This document shows, piece after piece, positions 12,142 to 24,070 of a stretch of DNA of 64,000 nucleotides. The stretch is from Chelydra serpentina (Eukaryota; Chordata; Testudines; Chelydridae), in the NCBI GenBank assembly GCA_037349315.1, contig JBAIAC010000059.1, forward strand, positions 25,390,501 to 25,454,500. The letters run 5' to 3'. The translations under genes and the position numbers were made by a program. The stretch's first letter is position 1. The number at the start of each line of letters is the position of its first letter. The notes beneath the pieces are model-generated. The model saw only the letters and a list, made by a program, of their open reading frames with translations. It was not told where the DNA came from and did no database searches.

Positions 12142-14021
12142 TTCTAGAGCCTAGACCTGCCCCACAAGACAGACACTCTCCTATCTCATCAAGTTGAGCT
12201 CACCTACATCTTTCTCCCAGCACTTCACAACCTTGCTGGCTGTGACCTTCCATTCATAAGACAAGCCAGCTGGCAGCGTGTCTAGGTGTGTGACTCCTTG
12301 CAGTCTCCGGATATACCGGACTACTTCCTTGCTCTTAGTCAAACAGGAGACTCTCCTGCTGTGGGCTCCTTCCTGGAGATTCTGTGATCTTTGTAGACGT
12401 CTCAGTCTTGATTAGCTGATGGCTCTGTATGCAAACAGACTTACATTGTAAGACACACACTACCCAATGACCAGCCAGGGAGCTAACTCTCTCCTACCCC
12501 CTGCCTGGTCAGAACCTGAGTATCACCTTCTGGTGACCTGTCTTAACTTACCAACCTTAAGAACACAGTTTTCCGTATAGCTCTATTATCCTTGCATACA
12601 TTTTGCAATGATTACTGAAAGCCAGTATCCCAGTAGGCATCACAGAGACCTCACATGCTACCTTTGGGTGAAATAATATGCAAATCCCTGATACTAGGGG
12701 ATACTGCAACCAATCCCCTCCGCCGCATGCACAGTGCCCTCTGCCAGTTGGTATCAAAGAATCCCAGGGTCACAAACTCCCATCCTTTCCAGTGGGAGTA
12801 ATGCACAGAGGAAAGCCTCCCACCCGGCCAGCTGACAAGTGGTCAGGAATGAGTCTCGTCTGCTTGCAGCTCATGTACGGCTCCCTCAGCTTCGTGCCAA
12901 AGGTGCTCAGCTGTTGTTTTAGAGGCAAAGGAAAATGGGCAACAGCTCAGTGACTGGAGAGACCTGGCACCTGCATGGGGATGGCCCAGGTTGTTTCAGG
13001 GCCTGATTGCGGCTCCGTCGAAAGGCTGCTGTGGACATCAATGGGCTTTGGAGCAGGCCCTACAACAACAACATACAAGAGAGAACGGGACTGTGGGGGG
13101 AAACAAGTTCATAAAAGTGCTATCACCTTAAATGGACAGAGGGTGGCACTATAGCATAAGAAAGCAGATTGGATAGCAGGGCTTTGTAATGGTCAGGCCT
13201 GAGAACGACCACAACTTATTTCATTGCTGCCACAAGCTACTTCTTTCTTCACCACCGCAGCAGTGAACAGGTGGAAGGAAGCCTTTTAAAACACACACTG
13301 GGCTGCAGCAGCTGCTCCTACGATTAAAGAAGTTCTTTGGGAGGTGGGCAGGGGGACTCCCGGCTACTGTGTTAGATCCGCCATTTAAACAGAGCAGAGA
13401 AATAGGACAGAGGGTCAAAAAATGTTCATGATTTAGAACACTAAGAGGCACCAGAGATCTGGTTTGTATTTATTTTCTCACACTCTCTCTCTAAAATTTA
13501 CTTCTGGACCCAAAGGGCAGAAAGCCAATTAGCTAAAATGTAAGCCTGATTGATACAGATACACAGAAAACACACAGCAGCAAATCCAGGAAGTTAAATA
13601 GTCATTAAAAACGCCTCATGAGTGATCTGAACGGGAAAATACTGAACACATCAGATGCTCATTCTAGGACGTCCACAGCCCGTGGGGGCTAATTTGATTT
13701 GCTGGGAAAAAGTCTCTTATTTCCATTACTACCCCCTCCAGCAAAGGCGGAGCACAGGATGGAAGCTGACATTTGAGGATGGTACTGGGGATGGAACGTG
13801 CTACAGCTTCCCTACCCGTCTATGCTGGAATTAAACCGTTGCTACTTTTATGCATATCAAAATATGGTTGAGCCAAACCCTGTTCCCAGTTACACCTGTG
13901 CAGCCTCCTGTTTGTCGCTAGCAGCTCCTGTCTGGGAACTGCATTTTAAAACTATGCGCTATGAACCTGCTAGGGGTGAACACGGAGCTCCGGTTCCTGT
14001 GGTTTGGTGAGCTGACTGTGG
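12142..14021. other. No gene recognised
   Basis: AT-average sequence with short frames only. Confidence 0.45.
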
Positions 14022-14310
14022 GTTTGGATCTCGCATCTCTTGTGGGAGCCTGGCCTCAGCTGGGACTCAGGAGACTCAGTTTCCAGCTCTGCCACAAACT
14101 CCCCGTGGGACCCTGGGCAAGTCACTTGATCTCTCCGTGCTTCGGTTCTCAATTGTCCGCTTGCATTCGGAGTCCCTTTCTCCCACCTTGCCTGGTAGCT
14201 CTCCAGGACAGGGCCTGTCTCTTCCTGTCTGTGCAGTGCCCAAGAAACGGGGCCCTGCTGCTGGGTGGGGCCTCTGAGAGCTGCTGCAATACAAACAATG
14301 ACAGAAGAAA
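14022..14310 (+). repeat. MIR/CORE-type SINE with conserved 3' region
   Basis: Core GACCCTGGGCAAGTCACTTG (MIR/CORE signature) and a 3' part reading GTGCAGTGCCCAAGAAACGG...GGGGCCTCTGAGAGCTGCTG. Old and diverged. Confidence 0.7.
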
Positions 14311-14892
14311 GCCATCCGATTCCAGCGGCCAAGTGCCTCAGCCGACTGGAGGAGAGGGTGGGGTATCCGAGGGAAGCCAGAGGTTCTGACCCTGGCTTGG
14401 GAGTGCCTGCATCTCCCCATGAACCATCTGGCTGGGCTGTGGGTGAAATAGCTCAGTGTTCATCAACATTAACACTCGCCCAACATACATCCCTATCTAG
14501 TGGCCTCCGTAAGAGCCCCCTGGGGCCCCTGGCTTGAGCATAGCAGCGACGCGTGGGGTGAATGGAAACAAGGCTTGACAAGAGAGGCAGGAGGTAGAGA
14601 GGAGAGAGAAGGAGGGAAAGAGAAAGAGCGGAGGACACCGAGCAAGAAAGAAAGACAGACTGGACTAATGCAATGGGAAGAGGGAGGCGAGCCAGAGGAG
14701 GAATCGGCTGGCTCCCTGCGTGGTTGGAGGGGGGGCGTGAATGGTTCTCCGGACCAAGCGGTCGCTTTGTCTAACCCGCCCCTTGGTGCGTCTGCCTCAG
14801 CCTGTGTCTGCACTGAGGGCAGGTAGTAACTGGCCAGCTGCTGCCAGCCCAACGGTGCAGCTCTAGTGGGGATGGCAGAGGCGGGAGAGGAA

Positions 14893-14956
14893 GGATGGTC
14901 TAGTGGTTAAAGCCCCAGGCTGAAACTCAGGATACGGGGTTCAATTCCCCTTGCCC
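14893..14956 (+). repeat. tRNA-like SINE head fragment
   Basis: GGATGGTCTAGTGGTTAAAG (A box-like) and GGGGTTCAATTCCCC (B box-like), without a proper acceptor stem. MIR/CORE-type head, just before the SINE at 14987. Confidence 0.5.
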
Positions 14957-14986
14957 CTGTGTGATCCCCTTGCCCCTGTAGGGGGG

Positions 14987-15160
14987 AGGATAGCTCAGTG
15001 GTTTGAGCACTCGCCTGCTAAACCCAGGGTTGTGAGTTCAATCCTTGAAGGGGCCATTTAGGGATCTGGGGCAAAAATCTGTCAGGGGACAGTACTTGGT
15101 CCTGCTAGTGAAGGCAGGGGACTGGACTCGATAACCTTTCAAGGTCCTTCCAGCTCTACT
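14987..15160 (+). mobile_element. tRNA-derived SINE
   Basis: GATAGCTCAGTGGTTTGAGC (A box) and GGTTGTGAGTTCAATCC (B box), followed by a tRNA-unrelated body and tail CTTTCAAGGTCCTTCCAGCT. Not a functional tRNA: no acceptor pairing. Confidence 0.9.
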
Positions 15161-15162
15161 CC

Positions 15163-16075
15163 ACCCCAGGCCCCCCGGACCTTTTCATCGGGCCCCTGCC
15201 CCGTGGACCCAACCGGCCCCCCCACCCCTTCTCCATGAGCCGGCTGCACACCTTGCAGCCGGTCCGCTTTCAAACCGCGCCACGGAAGCATCTCTACACG
15301 CTCGTGCTCCACACCCTTCATTTCCTCGCCCTCGTGTCCCGCCCCGACACAAAGTGGCGGGACCTTCTACCACCTCTAGAGGGTGAGGAGCCCCGGTGGG
15401 CCAGCCTCTATTCCACTCTGATACCGAGGCCCACCAGGGATGTCAGCTGGCGCCTCCTTCATGGGGCTGTGAGCACGGGTGTGTATTTGGCGCGGTTTAC
15501 CCCTCTCCCAGATACCTGCCCCTTCTGTGGTGCGAGGGAGACCCTGGTGCACGTCTACCTGGAGTGCGCCAGGTTGCAGTCCCTATTCCGGCTCCTCACC
15601 AATATTTTGTTCAGATTTTGGCTGCACTTTTCCCCTCACCTCCTTCTCTATGCACTCCCTATCCGTGGCCCCACAAAGTCACGGGACCTCCTGGTCAATC
15701 TCCTCCTGGCCCTGGCTAAATTGGCCATCTATAAAACCAGGGAGAGGAGGTTGGCCGATGGAGGCTCCGGTGCCTGTGGGGCCTGTTTCCGATCCCTTGT
15801 CCGTTCACGCATCCGAGCAGAGTTCCTCTGGGCGGCGTCCGCTGGCTCCCTTGATGCCTTTGAGGAGCAGTGGGCGCTGTCCGGGGTTCTCTGCTCGGTG
15901 TCCCCGTCAGGCTCCCTTCTTTTAACCCTGTGACCGCACCCCTGACCCTGTTATTTCATTAGTTGTCCCCCGGGCTCATTTGGATTTCAGGTCCTGTGGA
16001 TCCTCCCCTTAAACTAGGGGGGGTCCTTTAGCAGTGGGCGGGCTTCCGCCCGCCCACTTCCCGGAACCCAATAGG
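15163..16075 (+). mobile_element. 5'-truncated LINE 3' end
   Basis: Abuts the tRNA SINE at 15160. It contains the open frame described next and a short C-rich 3' UTR (15934 to about 16075) with a GGCGGGC/GCCCGCC hairpin at 16037-16060. Confidence 0.65.
15235..15933 (+). CDS. C-terminal part of a non-LTR reverse transcriptase (zf-RVT region)
   Basis: A 232-codon open frame with no internal stop (the frame is also open some codons upstream of ATG 15235). It contains WRLLHGAVSTGVYLARF followed by the knuckle CPFCGARETLVHVYLEC (C-x2-C-x7-H-x4-C) and ECARLQSLFRLLTN, typical of the zf-RVT segment downstream of the polymerase domain in some LINE ORF2 proteins, probably an L1/Tx1-like lineage. The polymerase and endonuclease domains are missing (5' truncation), so it cannot retrotranspose. 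The undamaged frame suggests a fairly young insertion. Confidence 0.7.
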   Translation: MSRLHTLQPVRFQTAPRKHLYTLVLHTLHFLALVSRPDTKWRDLLPPLEGEEPRWASLYSTLIPRPTRDVSWRLLHGAVSTGVYLARFTPLPDTCPFCGARETLVHVYLECARLQSLFRLLTNILFRFWLHFSPHLLLYALPIRGPTKSRDLLVNLLLALAKLAIYKTRERRLADGGSGACGACFRSLVRSRIRAEFLWAASAGSLDAFEEQWALSGVLCSVSPSGSLLLTL

Positions 16076-17397
16076 TACACCCTCAAACCCAGCCAGAGAC
16101 CTCATGCCCCCACACCCTAACCCTCTGCCCCACACTCCCCTCCCACACTCTGAACCCCTTGGCCCCACCCCATCACACATCACCTCCATATTGGTGCACA
16201 TAGGAAAATTAATTCCGCACATGGCCGGGAAAAATGAGAGGGAACACTGCTGGATCACGTCATCAGGGCCACGGAACCGTAGCAGGGCTTTAAAAGTCAA
16301 GCCAAGACTTGCCCCAGATCACAACTCGAGCCCCAGGAACTACTGATGAGCCATTTGCATTACCCAGCTATTATTATGATGTATCCATCAGAGGCTGATG
16401 ATACCCAAGAGTGGCGAGGCAGATCTGACCCTTCCCAGCGTATAGCGGAACGATGCCTATGAGACCCCTGATCAACACGGCAATATGCTTCATTCTAACC
16501 TCGTCTGACATTGAGGCACATGTGGTATTGACTCTTCTATCTCAGTTCACAGGGCAGGCCGGGACGCATTCTTTGACCCAAGATGGCCAAAGGCTGCTGG
16601 AGCATGGCAGCCAGCCAGCTGCCAGGGGCGCAACCTACAGAGCTCGGAGGAATTTCACCTCTGGGGCTGCTGTAGATGGCAGGAAGGAAGAGCCCGGAGG
16701 TAGAGTAAATAGACAGTCCCTCCGACACTGCTGCGATTGGCGCTACCGCTGGTGCGTCCCGTCTGTTTGCACAGGGCCCCGCCTTGGTGCGATTAACGAG
16801 GTAACAGCAGCTTAAGGAGGCCACATGTGGTGCGTCAGACTCTTGCAAGAGGGCACAGCTCCGTTCACGTTCATGCAGCAGCAGCACCAGGACAGTCCAT
16901 CATTCTAGTGCTGCTGCCCTTTGGGAGGGATGAATTCCAGGGATGGGGGGAGGAGAACACAGAGACAGGTAGAGTCTCCACTTGATCTCGGGCCCACGGT
17001 CCAAGTTAGCCCTGTGTAAATCAAGGGAGTTGGCTAGAATCAAGTGATCCTATAGCCTGCTTTAACCAAGGCAGGCCCACTTTCACATAGCAGGGCTCTC
17101 TTTCCCGGAAATTTCTTCCAGGATGCCTGCCAGGTCCTGGTTTTCATTTCACCAGTTCAAGAGTCTGGGGGTTGGGGATTGGGGTTGTGTCTTACTGAAC
17201 TGTACCGAGCAGAATTTGCTGTGTGTTTACCAGGAACAAACAGTCCAGAGGGCGCACACAGTAAGAGAGGTTGGTTGTTGCCTGTGTTGGGGAAGGGAGG
17301 ATGAGTGTGTGTGTGAATGGATTTTTGTGGGGGAGCTGTGTCCCATCCCATGTGGATTATGGTTGGGGGCAGCCTGCACGTGGGAAAGGATTCTGGG
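16076..17397. other. No gene recognised
   Basis: 16090-16180 is a C-rich CCCCACACCC-type tract. The remainder is unassigned. Confidence 0.45.
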
Positions 17398-17595
17398 CAG
17401 GGCCGGCTCTGGCTTTTTTGCTGCCCCAGGCACAAAAAAAAAAATAAATGGCCAGAGCACCACTGAAGCAAAAAAAAACCAGCTGGAGCAAAAAAAAAAG
17501 GGGGGGCAGAGCAGAATGTACCGCCCTAAGATTGGCCTGAATGCCACCCATTACAATGTGCCGCCCCAAGCATGTGCTTCCTAGGCTGGTCCCTG
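17398..17595. mobile_element. hAT element, CAGGGCCGGCTC family
   Basis: 198 bp, CAGGGCCGGCTCTGGC to CTAGGCTGGTCCCTG, perfect duplication ATTCTGGG (17390-17397, 17596-17603). Contains A-runs and GTGCCGCCCCAAGCA, as in the other family members. Confidence 0.9.
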
Positions 17596-19596
17596 ATTCT
17601 GGGAGACCTGCCTGTGTGTGTGAAGGGAAGGCTGTAGAGCATGTGACAGAGCCGTCGGGTTGTGAGACAGAGCAGCGTGGGTGTGATTTTGTGGACGGGA
17701 GGAAAAGCACCAGAGAGTGTTTGGTGGAGGAGAGCGTGTGTGAGACAAGGGGCGGTGGAGAGAGCCCTGAGCGATTGAATAAATGGAACCTTGATACAAA
17801 TGGTGAACGCAGAGATTCCAAGGCCCGAAGGGATCATTCTGATCAACTAAAGTCTGTCCTTCACAGGCCACAGAATGTCCCCAGACTAGTTCCTAGAGCA
17901 GAGCTTTTAGAAAAACATCCAATCGTGACTTTAAAAATCTCCAGAGGTGCAGAATCCACCACGACCTTTGGTAAATTGTTCCAATGGTTAATTATCCTCA
18001 CTGTTAAAAATGCACACCTTATTTCCAGTCTGAATATGTGTCTAATTTCCACTTCTAGCCATTGGCTTGTGTTACACCTTTCTCTGCTAGATTGAAGAGC
18101 CCATTACTGAGTGTTTGTTCCCCTTGTAGGTACTTATAGACTGCAATCAAATCACCCCTTAACCTTTCCTTTATTAAGCTAAATAGTTTGAGCTCCTTGA
18201 GTCTGTCACTATTAGGCATGTTTTCCAATCTGAAGCCTCTCCAATTGATCAACATCCTTCTTGAATTGTGGGCATCAGAACTGGACCCAGTATTCTAGCA
18301 GCAGTTGCACCAGTGACAAATACAGAGGTAAAATAACCTCTCTACTGCTACTCGAGATTCCCTTATTTATGCAGTCCAAGATTGCTTTACCTTTTTATCC
18401 ATCACCACCGCCAAATCTTTTTCAGAGTCCTTGCTTCCCAGGATAGAGTCTCCCATCCTGTAAGTATAGCCCACATTCTCTGTCACTCTGAATCAGTGAC
18501 CTGTCCTCGTCACTATTTACCCTTCCCCGATTTTTGTGTCATGTGTAAATAACGATCTTATGTTTTCTTCCAGGTCATTGATAAAAATGTTAAGTAGCGT
18601 AGGGGCAAGTACCAATCCCTGTGGGACCCCCTTGAAAACACACCCATTCAATGAAGATTCCTCATTTACACCTAAATGTTGACCCCTCAGTTAACCAGTT
18701 TTTAATCCATTTAATGTGTGCCATGTTAATTTTGTATTGTTCTAGTCTTTTGAATCTAAATGTTGTTGGTACCATGTCAAATGCCATAGAGAAATCCAAT
18801 ATTTTACATTAACAGTATTACCTTTATCAACCAAACTTGTAACCTCATCTAAAAAAGCTATCAAGTTAGTTTGAGAGGATCTATTTTCCATAACCCCATG
18901 TTGATTTGCATTAGTTACATCACCCCCCTTTAGTTCTTCATTAATCGAGTCCCATATCAGCTGTTCTATTATCTTGGCCAGAATCAATGTCAGGCTGACT
19001 GGTCTATAATTACTTGGGTCATTCTGTTTGCAAAAATTAGCTTTCTTCCAGTCTTCTGCAACGTCCCCAGTGGTCCAAGATTTATTGAAAATCAACATTA
19101 ATGGTCCAGCCAGCTTCTCAGACAGCTCTTTTAAAACTCTTGAATGCAAGTTTTCTGGACCTGCTGGTTTTAAAATGTCTAAATTTAGTAGCTTCTGTTT
19201 AGCATCATCATTTAGAGATACTAGTGGAATGGAAAGAATGTTATCACCACCATATGATGAGACTATATCATTTGTTTTTCCCTCCAAATACATCATAGAC
19301 ATATTTATTGAACATCTCTGCCTTTTCTGCATTATTATTGATAATTCTACTGTTTCCATTTAGTAATGGACCAATATCATTGTCAGGATTCTTTTTGTTC
19401 CTAATATATTTTAAAAACTCCATCTTATTGTCTTTAACTCTGCTAGTCATAGATTTCTCCTTGTGTTCCTTTGCTTCCTTTATCAATTTTTGACAATTCC
19501 TAACTTCTGATTTATGTTCATTACTATCAACTTCCCCTTTCTTCCCTTTGTTACATATTATTTTTTATAGCTGCCTTCACTTTCCCTCTAAACAAG

Positions 19597-21947
19597 TGTA
19601 ACCCTTCTGCCAGGACGAGTTGACAGCAGCAAGGGCCAGGTTCAGTACATAGGGGTTCCCTTCTCAACAATGCAATGCAAAACCGGCTCGAGCCCCCACC
19701 CAGTAACCTGAGAAAATCTTATACACACCCCTGGGCGCCTCAAAGAGGATCCATAAGCCAAACTGTGAGCAAGACCCCCCACAGCCAATTGGGCCATGCC
19801 CTGTCCCTTGGGTTCTTGAGTCCAGCAACCCAAAAGTCACCCAAAGTCCCCAAAAGTCCAAGAACCCAAAAGTCCAGTCCCAGAGTTCAAAAGTTCATCT
19901 GCAGGGTGCTACACGCCACCCGCCTGGGCAGCAATGGGAAGGGGGGGGGTAAGGGGCACCTTACGTGGCGTGAAGATGATTGCCTCACCCTCCGTGGGGC
20001 TTCACTCTGCTCCGCCAGCCGTCTCACAGGCCGCTCTGCTCCGCCAGCTGTCCCGCAAGCCGCTACAGCTGTCCCCTCGAACTGCTCCGCCCCACCAACA
20101 GCACCGCTCCACCAGCCGTCCTGCAAGCTGCTCCGACTGCAACCACGAACTGCTCCGCTCTGCCAGCAGCACCGCTCCGATTGTCCTCACGAACTGCTCC
20201 GCTTTGCCAGCAGCGCCACACCATCAGCTGTCTTGCCAACTGCTCCACCAGCCACTCAGCAATTTATCTTCAGGCTCCCCCACTACTTAACACAGTGCTC
20301 AGCGATTTCAGCTCAGTGATTTCAGCTCATAAGACTTTTAGCTCTTTAGTGATTTCAGCTTGTAGTTTAGGGGAGCCCTAGTGCTCATTTGCACTATTAG
20401 CCCAGAGTGATTTCAATTCAGCAGCCTGAAACCAGACTCTCAAGGAACTCAACATTAGCTCTGATATTCCACAGTGGAGAGAGGAGGAAATGCTGCAATT
20501 GGTGTCTCAGACCCTCACAGGGGCCCTACACCACCAGGTATTATGCTTGATCTATAGCCAAAAGGCCAGATCGAGAGAATGTTTTTACTTCAGGGTCCAT
20601 GAAACAAAGACAAGGTGTTCACCTCAAGACCAAAAGACCAAACACATCAAGACAATTGATCACGGCCTTTGATAGGTCAAGAGACTACACTTGATCTGAG
20701 CTCCGAGGAGCCGAGAAGCGAGTACTTGGAAGCTCAGCGAATTAAACTTCACCACAAGTCTGACAATGGAGTGCCACAGGGGGAGAACTGGTTATCATGG
20801 ATGTTTGAAAAACTTGTGATCGTCATGGTTTGCTATTTCATCTTGTCTATAATAAACTCCATGGCCCAAAGCTATGCCAAACGAGTGCAGCAGAAGATGT
20901 ACTCTGAGGAAAAGACAAAATAAGCTGGGTAAAACCCATTGAAACGGGCTTTAGCAGACATGCAAGTGACAGGTCTTAACATATTTTAAAAACTGGCATT
21001 ATTCAGAACAGGGAAACACTTTTTAAAATCATCAATTTTCCAGCTGTAACAAGTTTTTAATTATTTTCTTTTGAAAGTAATTCCCTATTAGAGAATAACT
21101 TTCATTTACAAACGTATGTATGTTAAGGTAATGTATATACTCACTTTAATTCAGTCTAAGTTGTACTTTCTGGGGTGGCATGTGTGATGCTAAACTAATG
21201 TTGAACATGAATGCTTTCCATTCAAGTTAATTCCAAAATTGATGATTTAATACTTAGCACAACTCCAGATTTCCTGATTAACTTGCAGCCTAGCCTAAAA
21301 GTAACAATTTTCTTTTGAAGGATGGATGTTATGCCTCATAATTTCAAGGTCATTGAAATGTATGTAAATGATAGTAGACTGGATAACATTCTTGCATGTC
21401 CCTCTTGGTAATACGAGTCCATCTGAGTTCTCAGAAATGCCGTCACATCGCACATGCTCTCAGTTGGAAAAGCCGCCCTTGCCAACTTCATAATGGTGTA
21501 AGCAGAGATGGCTGATGTCAAACTGGTGCAGTTCACTTTTTTATTCTGTATATTTAGAATGAAGTCAAGATAAAACTTTATGAAGTCATCTGTCCCCAGC
21601 CTCTCTCAATTCACTGGGCTTTGGAACCCATGTCCCTTGGCTAGTGAGTGCTGTTTAGTTAATGGCAAATTCCCCTTTAACATGACAAAAGGCCAAGTAC
21701 AGTTCCACTGTCCATGATTTACATAAGCAGTATAACAACAGTTTATTCTTCCTGCCCCAATAACAGAAATTCCTGCCCCAATACAGAAAACTGGGGATCC
21801 TACAGCAGCCCAAAATGCCCATTTGGGTCCCTATGGTTCGTACCAGGCAGGGTGGGTGTGCCTATGCAAATTGGATCAGCCCCTGGCGTGCTTTGCCATG
21901 ACTCACCACCAGATGTCAGGGTGGAGCTCATCCTGACTCTGCTTACA
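19597..21947. mobile_element. TG...CA element inserted in CR1, carrying a non-repeat ORF
   Basis: It begins TGTAACCCTTCTGCC and ends CTGCTTACA, with 4-bp duplication CAAG (19593-19596, 21948-21951); CR1 sequence resumes on both sides. Length 2,351 bp, too long for an ordinary solo LTR. The left third is GC-rich with imperfect 40-50-bp tandem units around CTGCTCCGCC (19990-20260). The middle holds an open frame with a membrane segment (20669-20923). The right third is AT-rich and featureless. No gag, pol or internal LTR pair is seen. Confidence 0.6.
20669..20923 (+). CDS. Unidentified open frame with one predicted transmembrane segment
   Basis: An 84-codon frame whose first codons have no ATG (first ATG at 20801). 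It reads as hydrophilic for about 48 residues ([20 protein letters not shown]), then a hydrophobic helix [18 protein letters not shown] (about 49-66), then a basic tail [15 protein letters not shown] and stop. Codon use and composition look protein-like, unlike the surrounding GC- or AT-rich sequence. Immediately upstream, another frame (20459-20672) reads SDIPQWREEEMLQLVSQTL and is also open; the two may be one gene broken by a frameshift, or separate exons (CACCAG|GTATTA at 20537 is donor-like). I do not recognise the family. It lies inside the TG...CA insertion, so it may be host sequence captured by a retroelement or part of the element itself. Confidence 0.45.
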   Translation: MIGQETTLDLSSEEPRSEYLEAQRIKLHHKSDNGVPQGENWLSWMFEKLVIVMVCYFILSIINSMAQSYAKRVQQKMYSEEKTK

Positions 21948-22389
21948 CAAGTTTTAAAAAAGCAACTAAAAAAACCAGGATGGCCTTCTTCCTCACTTGC
22001 GGGATTGTGGCTTTTTGGGCTTCTAGTAAAGTGTTCTTAAATTATTTCCAATTATCATTCATATTTTTCCAATTACTTCTTCCTCCCACCTGATCTGGCT
22101 CATAATTGTTTTTAGCTTTATGAAATTGGCCCTATTAAAGCACCAACTATATATAACATTGGCCTGGACGTTGTCTGTCTGAACTTTATAAATGTGATCG
22201 AGTCATGATCAAAGGATTAATGATTAAGAGCTGTTTTAATAAATGGCTAAGCCATTGTTATAGTCTGTTAAAGAGTGCCACTGGTTGCCTATAACCATCT
22301 ACCGCACCCTCTACCAATATGCTTATAAACATCTATACTGCACACGCTACTCATGTTTGTTACTTGCTTATAAACATCTACTGATCATT

Positions 22390-22590
22390 TGTCAACCCTT
22401 CTGCAACAACAAAGGACAAAATTGCACTGGCAAAGTTGGCAGATAACTGTTTACTAAATATACACAACACACAAGCCTAGCTATATACTTACTGCTGTTC
22501 TGGCAGCTTCTAAAATATACAACACAGTGTGCACCACTAGAGAGTTCACAAGTTATTTAAAGGGATAGTCCCCTATTCCTGTACACTACA
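22390..22590. mobile_element. Possible short TG...CA repeat
   Basis: TGTCAACCCTTCTGCAACAAC resembles the start of the 19597 element; it ends ACACTACA with flanks TCATT / TCTTT (4 of 5). AT-rich, about 200 bp. Weak case. Confidence 0.3.
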
Positions 22591-23619
22591 TCTTTATACA
22601 CGAGACCTTAACATAAAATGTGGGAATGAGGAATTCAAGCAAGAAGAAAGGAGTGACGGAGGGAGAGGAGAATGAGAATTTGGAGGAACAGAACACGTCA
22701 TAGGAACAGGAAGCGGGAGCAAGACAGACCATTAATACAGGAACACAGACAACAGGACTAAGACAGAAAGCGGACAGGAGACGAAATATGGGAGGAAAAA
22801 GGGAGAGAGCTGAACAGGGCAGTGGCCCAGAAAGGACCAAAGGGAGTTAAGCTAGAGAGTGGGGCGGGGAAGGAAGAGGTTGAACTGGGGAGCAGGAGAC
22901 AAATGAGTCAAGATAGCTGTGGGAAGGGTCATCATCACAGGCAAACCCAAGGGGTGTGTGCCAGGAAGTGGGTGTCAGGAGAGAGGGGGCAGGTTCTTGC
23001 TCACAAATGCACACATGCTACTGGTCTTTGTACCGCTTTGTCTTGCATTCAGAGTGCTGCCAGGCTAACTCTGGAGACTACACATTCATACGCCAAGTCT
23101 GGGCTCTGAAGTTCTGGACGTTCACAGACGGTTTTCTTCAAAGCCGCTTTGCATTCCTTTTTCCAGTGCACTCAGAAGAAGTGAGCGGATCGAGAAACCT
23201 TCTGTGACACCTGACCCCCCAAAAGGAGCTGGACTGGACTCTCTAGAATAGCTTGCACCTTTTCTAGCAGAGTTTTCACAAGCTCTCCCCCAGTCCTGAG
23301 TTCAGCAATCTGACTTCTTTTTAGGCCCAAGCATATTCTCCTGGGTTTGCTGTTAATCCTGTTTCTTGAGCCTCTTCTAGATGCTCCCTTCAGGAGGCAC
23401 TGTAGATAGCCGCAGTATGCAAGCACACTGAACCCTCACATGCCCTTAGGTTAAGAGTGTCTATTAACCTCTGATAAGTGGCTGGAGCCCTGGGTAGTCT
23501 GAATGGAAGGACTTGATACACCCTACCAGAGATTTTAAATGCAATCTACTCCTTTGATTCTCAAGGCAAAGGGAACCGCCATTAACCCCAACTTAGATCA
23601 AAGTGGAGATAAATCCACC
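22591..23619. other. No gene recognised
   Basis: A purine-rich GGA/GAA tract (22620-22880) followed by unassigned sequence. Confidence 0.45.
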
Positions 23620-23725
23620 TCTTCCAATGCATCCGACGAAGCGGACTGTAGTCCACGAAAGCTTATGCTGAAATAAATTTGTTAGTCTCTAAGGTGCCAC
23701 AAGTATTCCTTTCTTATTTTCTCTT
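23620..23725 (+). repeat. Interspersed repeat (CCGACGAAG...GTTAGTCTCTAAGGTGCC)
   Basis: Shares CCACGAAAGCTTATGCT and AGTCTCTAAGGTGCCACA-like sequence with 51228-51310. A widespread ancient amniote repeat; class not assigned. Confidence 0.6.
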
Positions 23726-23773
23726 CCAATGCACTCAGTTAACTCCCACTTAATGCTATTTCCCATAGACTCA

Positions 23774-24070
23774 GGGCTTGTCTTCACTACCCGCCGGATC
23801 GGCGGGTAGCAATCGATCTATTGGGGATCGATTTTTCGCGTCTCATTAAGACGCGCTTAATCGATCCCCGATCGCGCTCCCCGTCGGCTCCGGAAAACCA
23901 CGTCATCAAGCGGCGCAAGCGGAGTCGACGGGGGAGCTGCAGCGATCGACGCGCCGCCGTCTTCATGGTCAGGTAAGCCGATTACGATACGCCGACTTCA
24001 GCTACGTTATTCACGTAGCTGAAGCTGCGTATCGTATATCGACCCCCCTTCCCTAGTGTAGCCCTGGGCT
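23774..24070. mobile_element. CpG-rich palindromic MITE, Harbinger-like
   Basis: About 297 bp, GGGCTTGTCTTCACTACCCG to CCCTAGTGTAGCCCTGGGC, flanked by TCA. The interior keeps many CpGs and several hairpins, e.g. ACTTCAGCTACG/CGTAGCTGAAG around 23996-24028 and GATCGATT/AATCGATC. The ends resemble the GTCTACACTA type of Harbinger termini. Confidence 0.65.

Larger units (their letters stand above)
17812..22230 (-). mobile_element. CR1-like LINE, minus strand, split by the 19597-21947 insertion
   Basis: Minus-strand frames include KAAIKNNM, SRVKDNKMEFLKYIRNKK, LKPAGPENLHSRVLKELSE and NDPSNYRPVSLTLILAKIIE (a reverse-transcriptase core motif, 18742-19359). These are followed by broken frames (GVPQGL-like region near 18610) and the tail IAVYKYLQGEQ (18055-18255). 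The 3' end is at 17812. The 5' portion reappears at 21952-22230. Heavily frameshifted. Confidence 0.8.
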
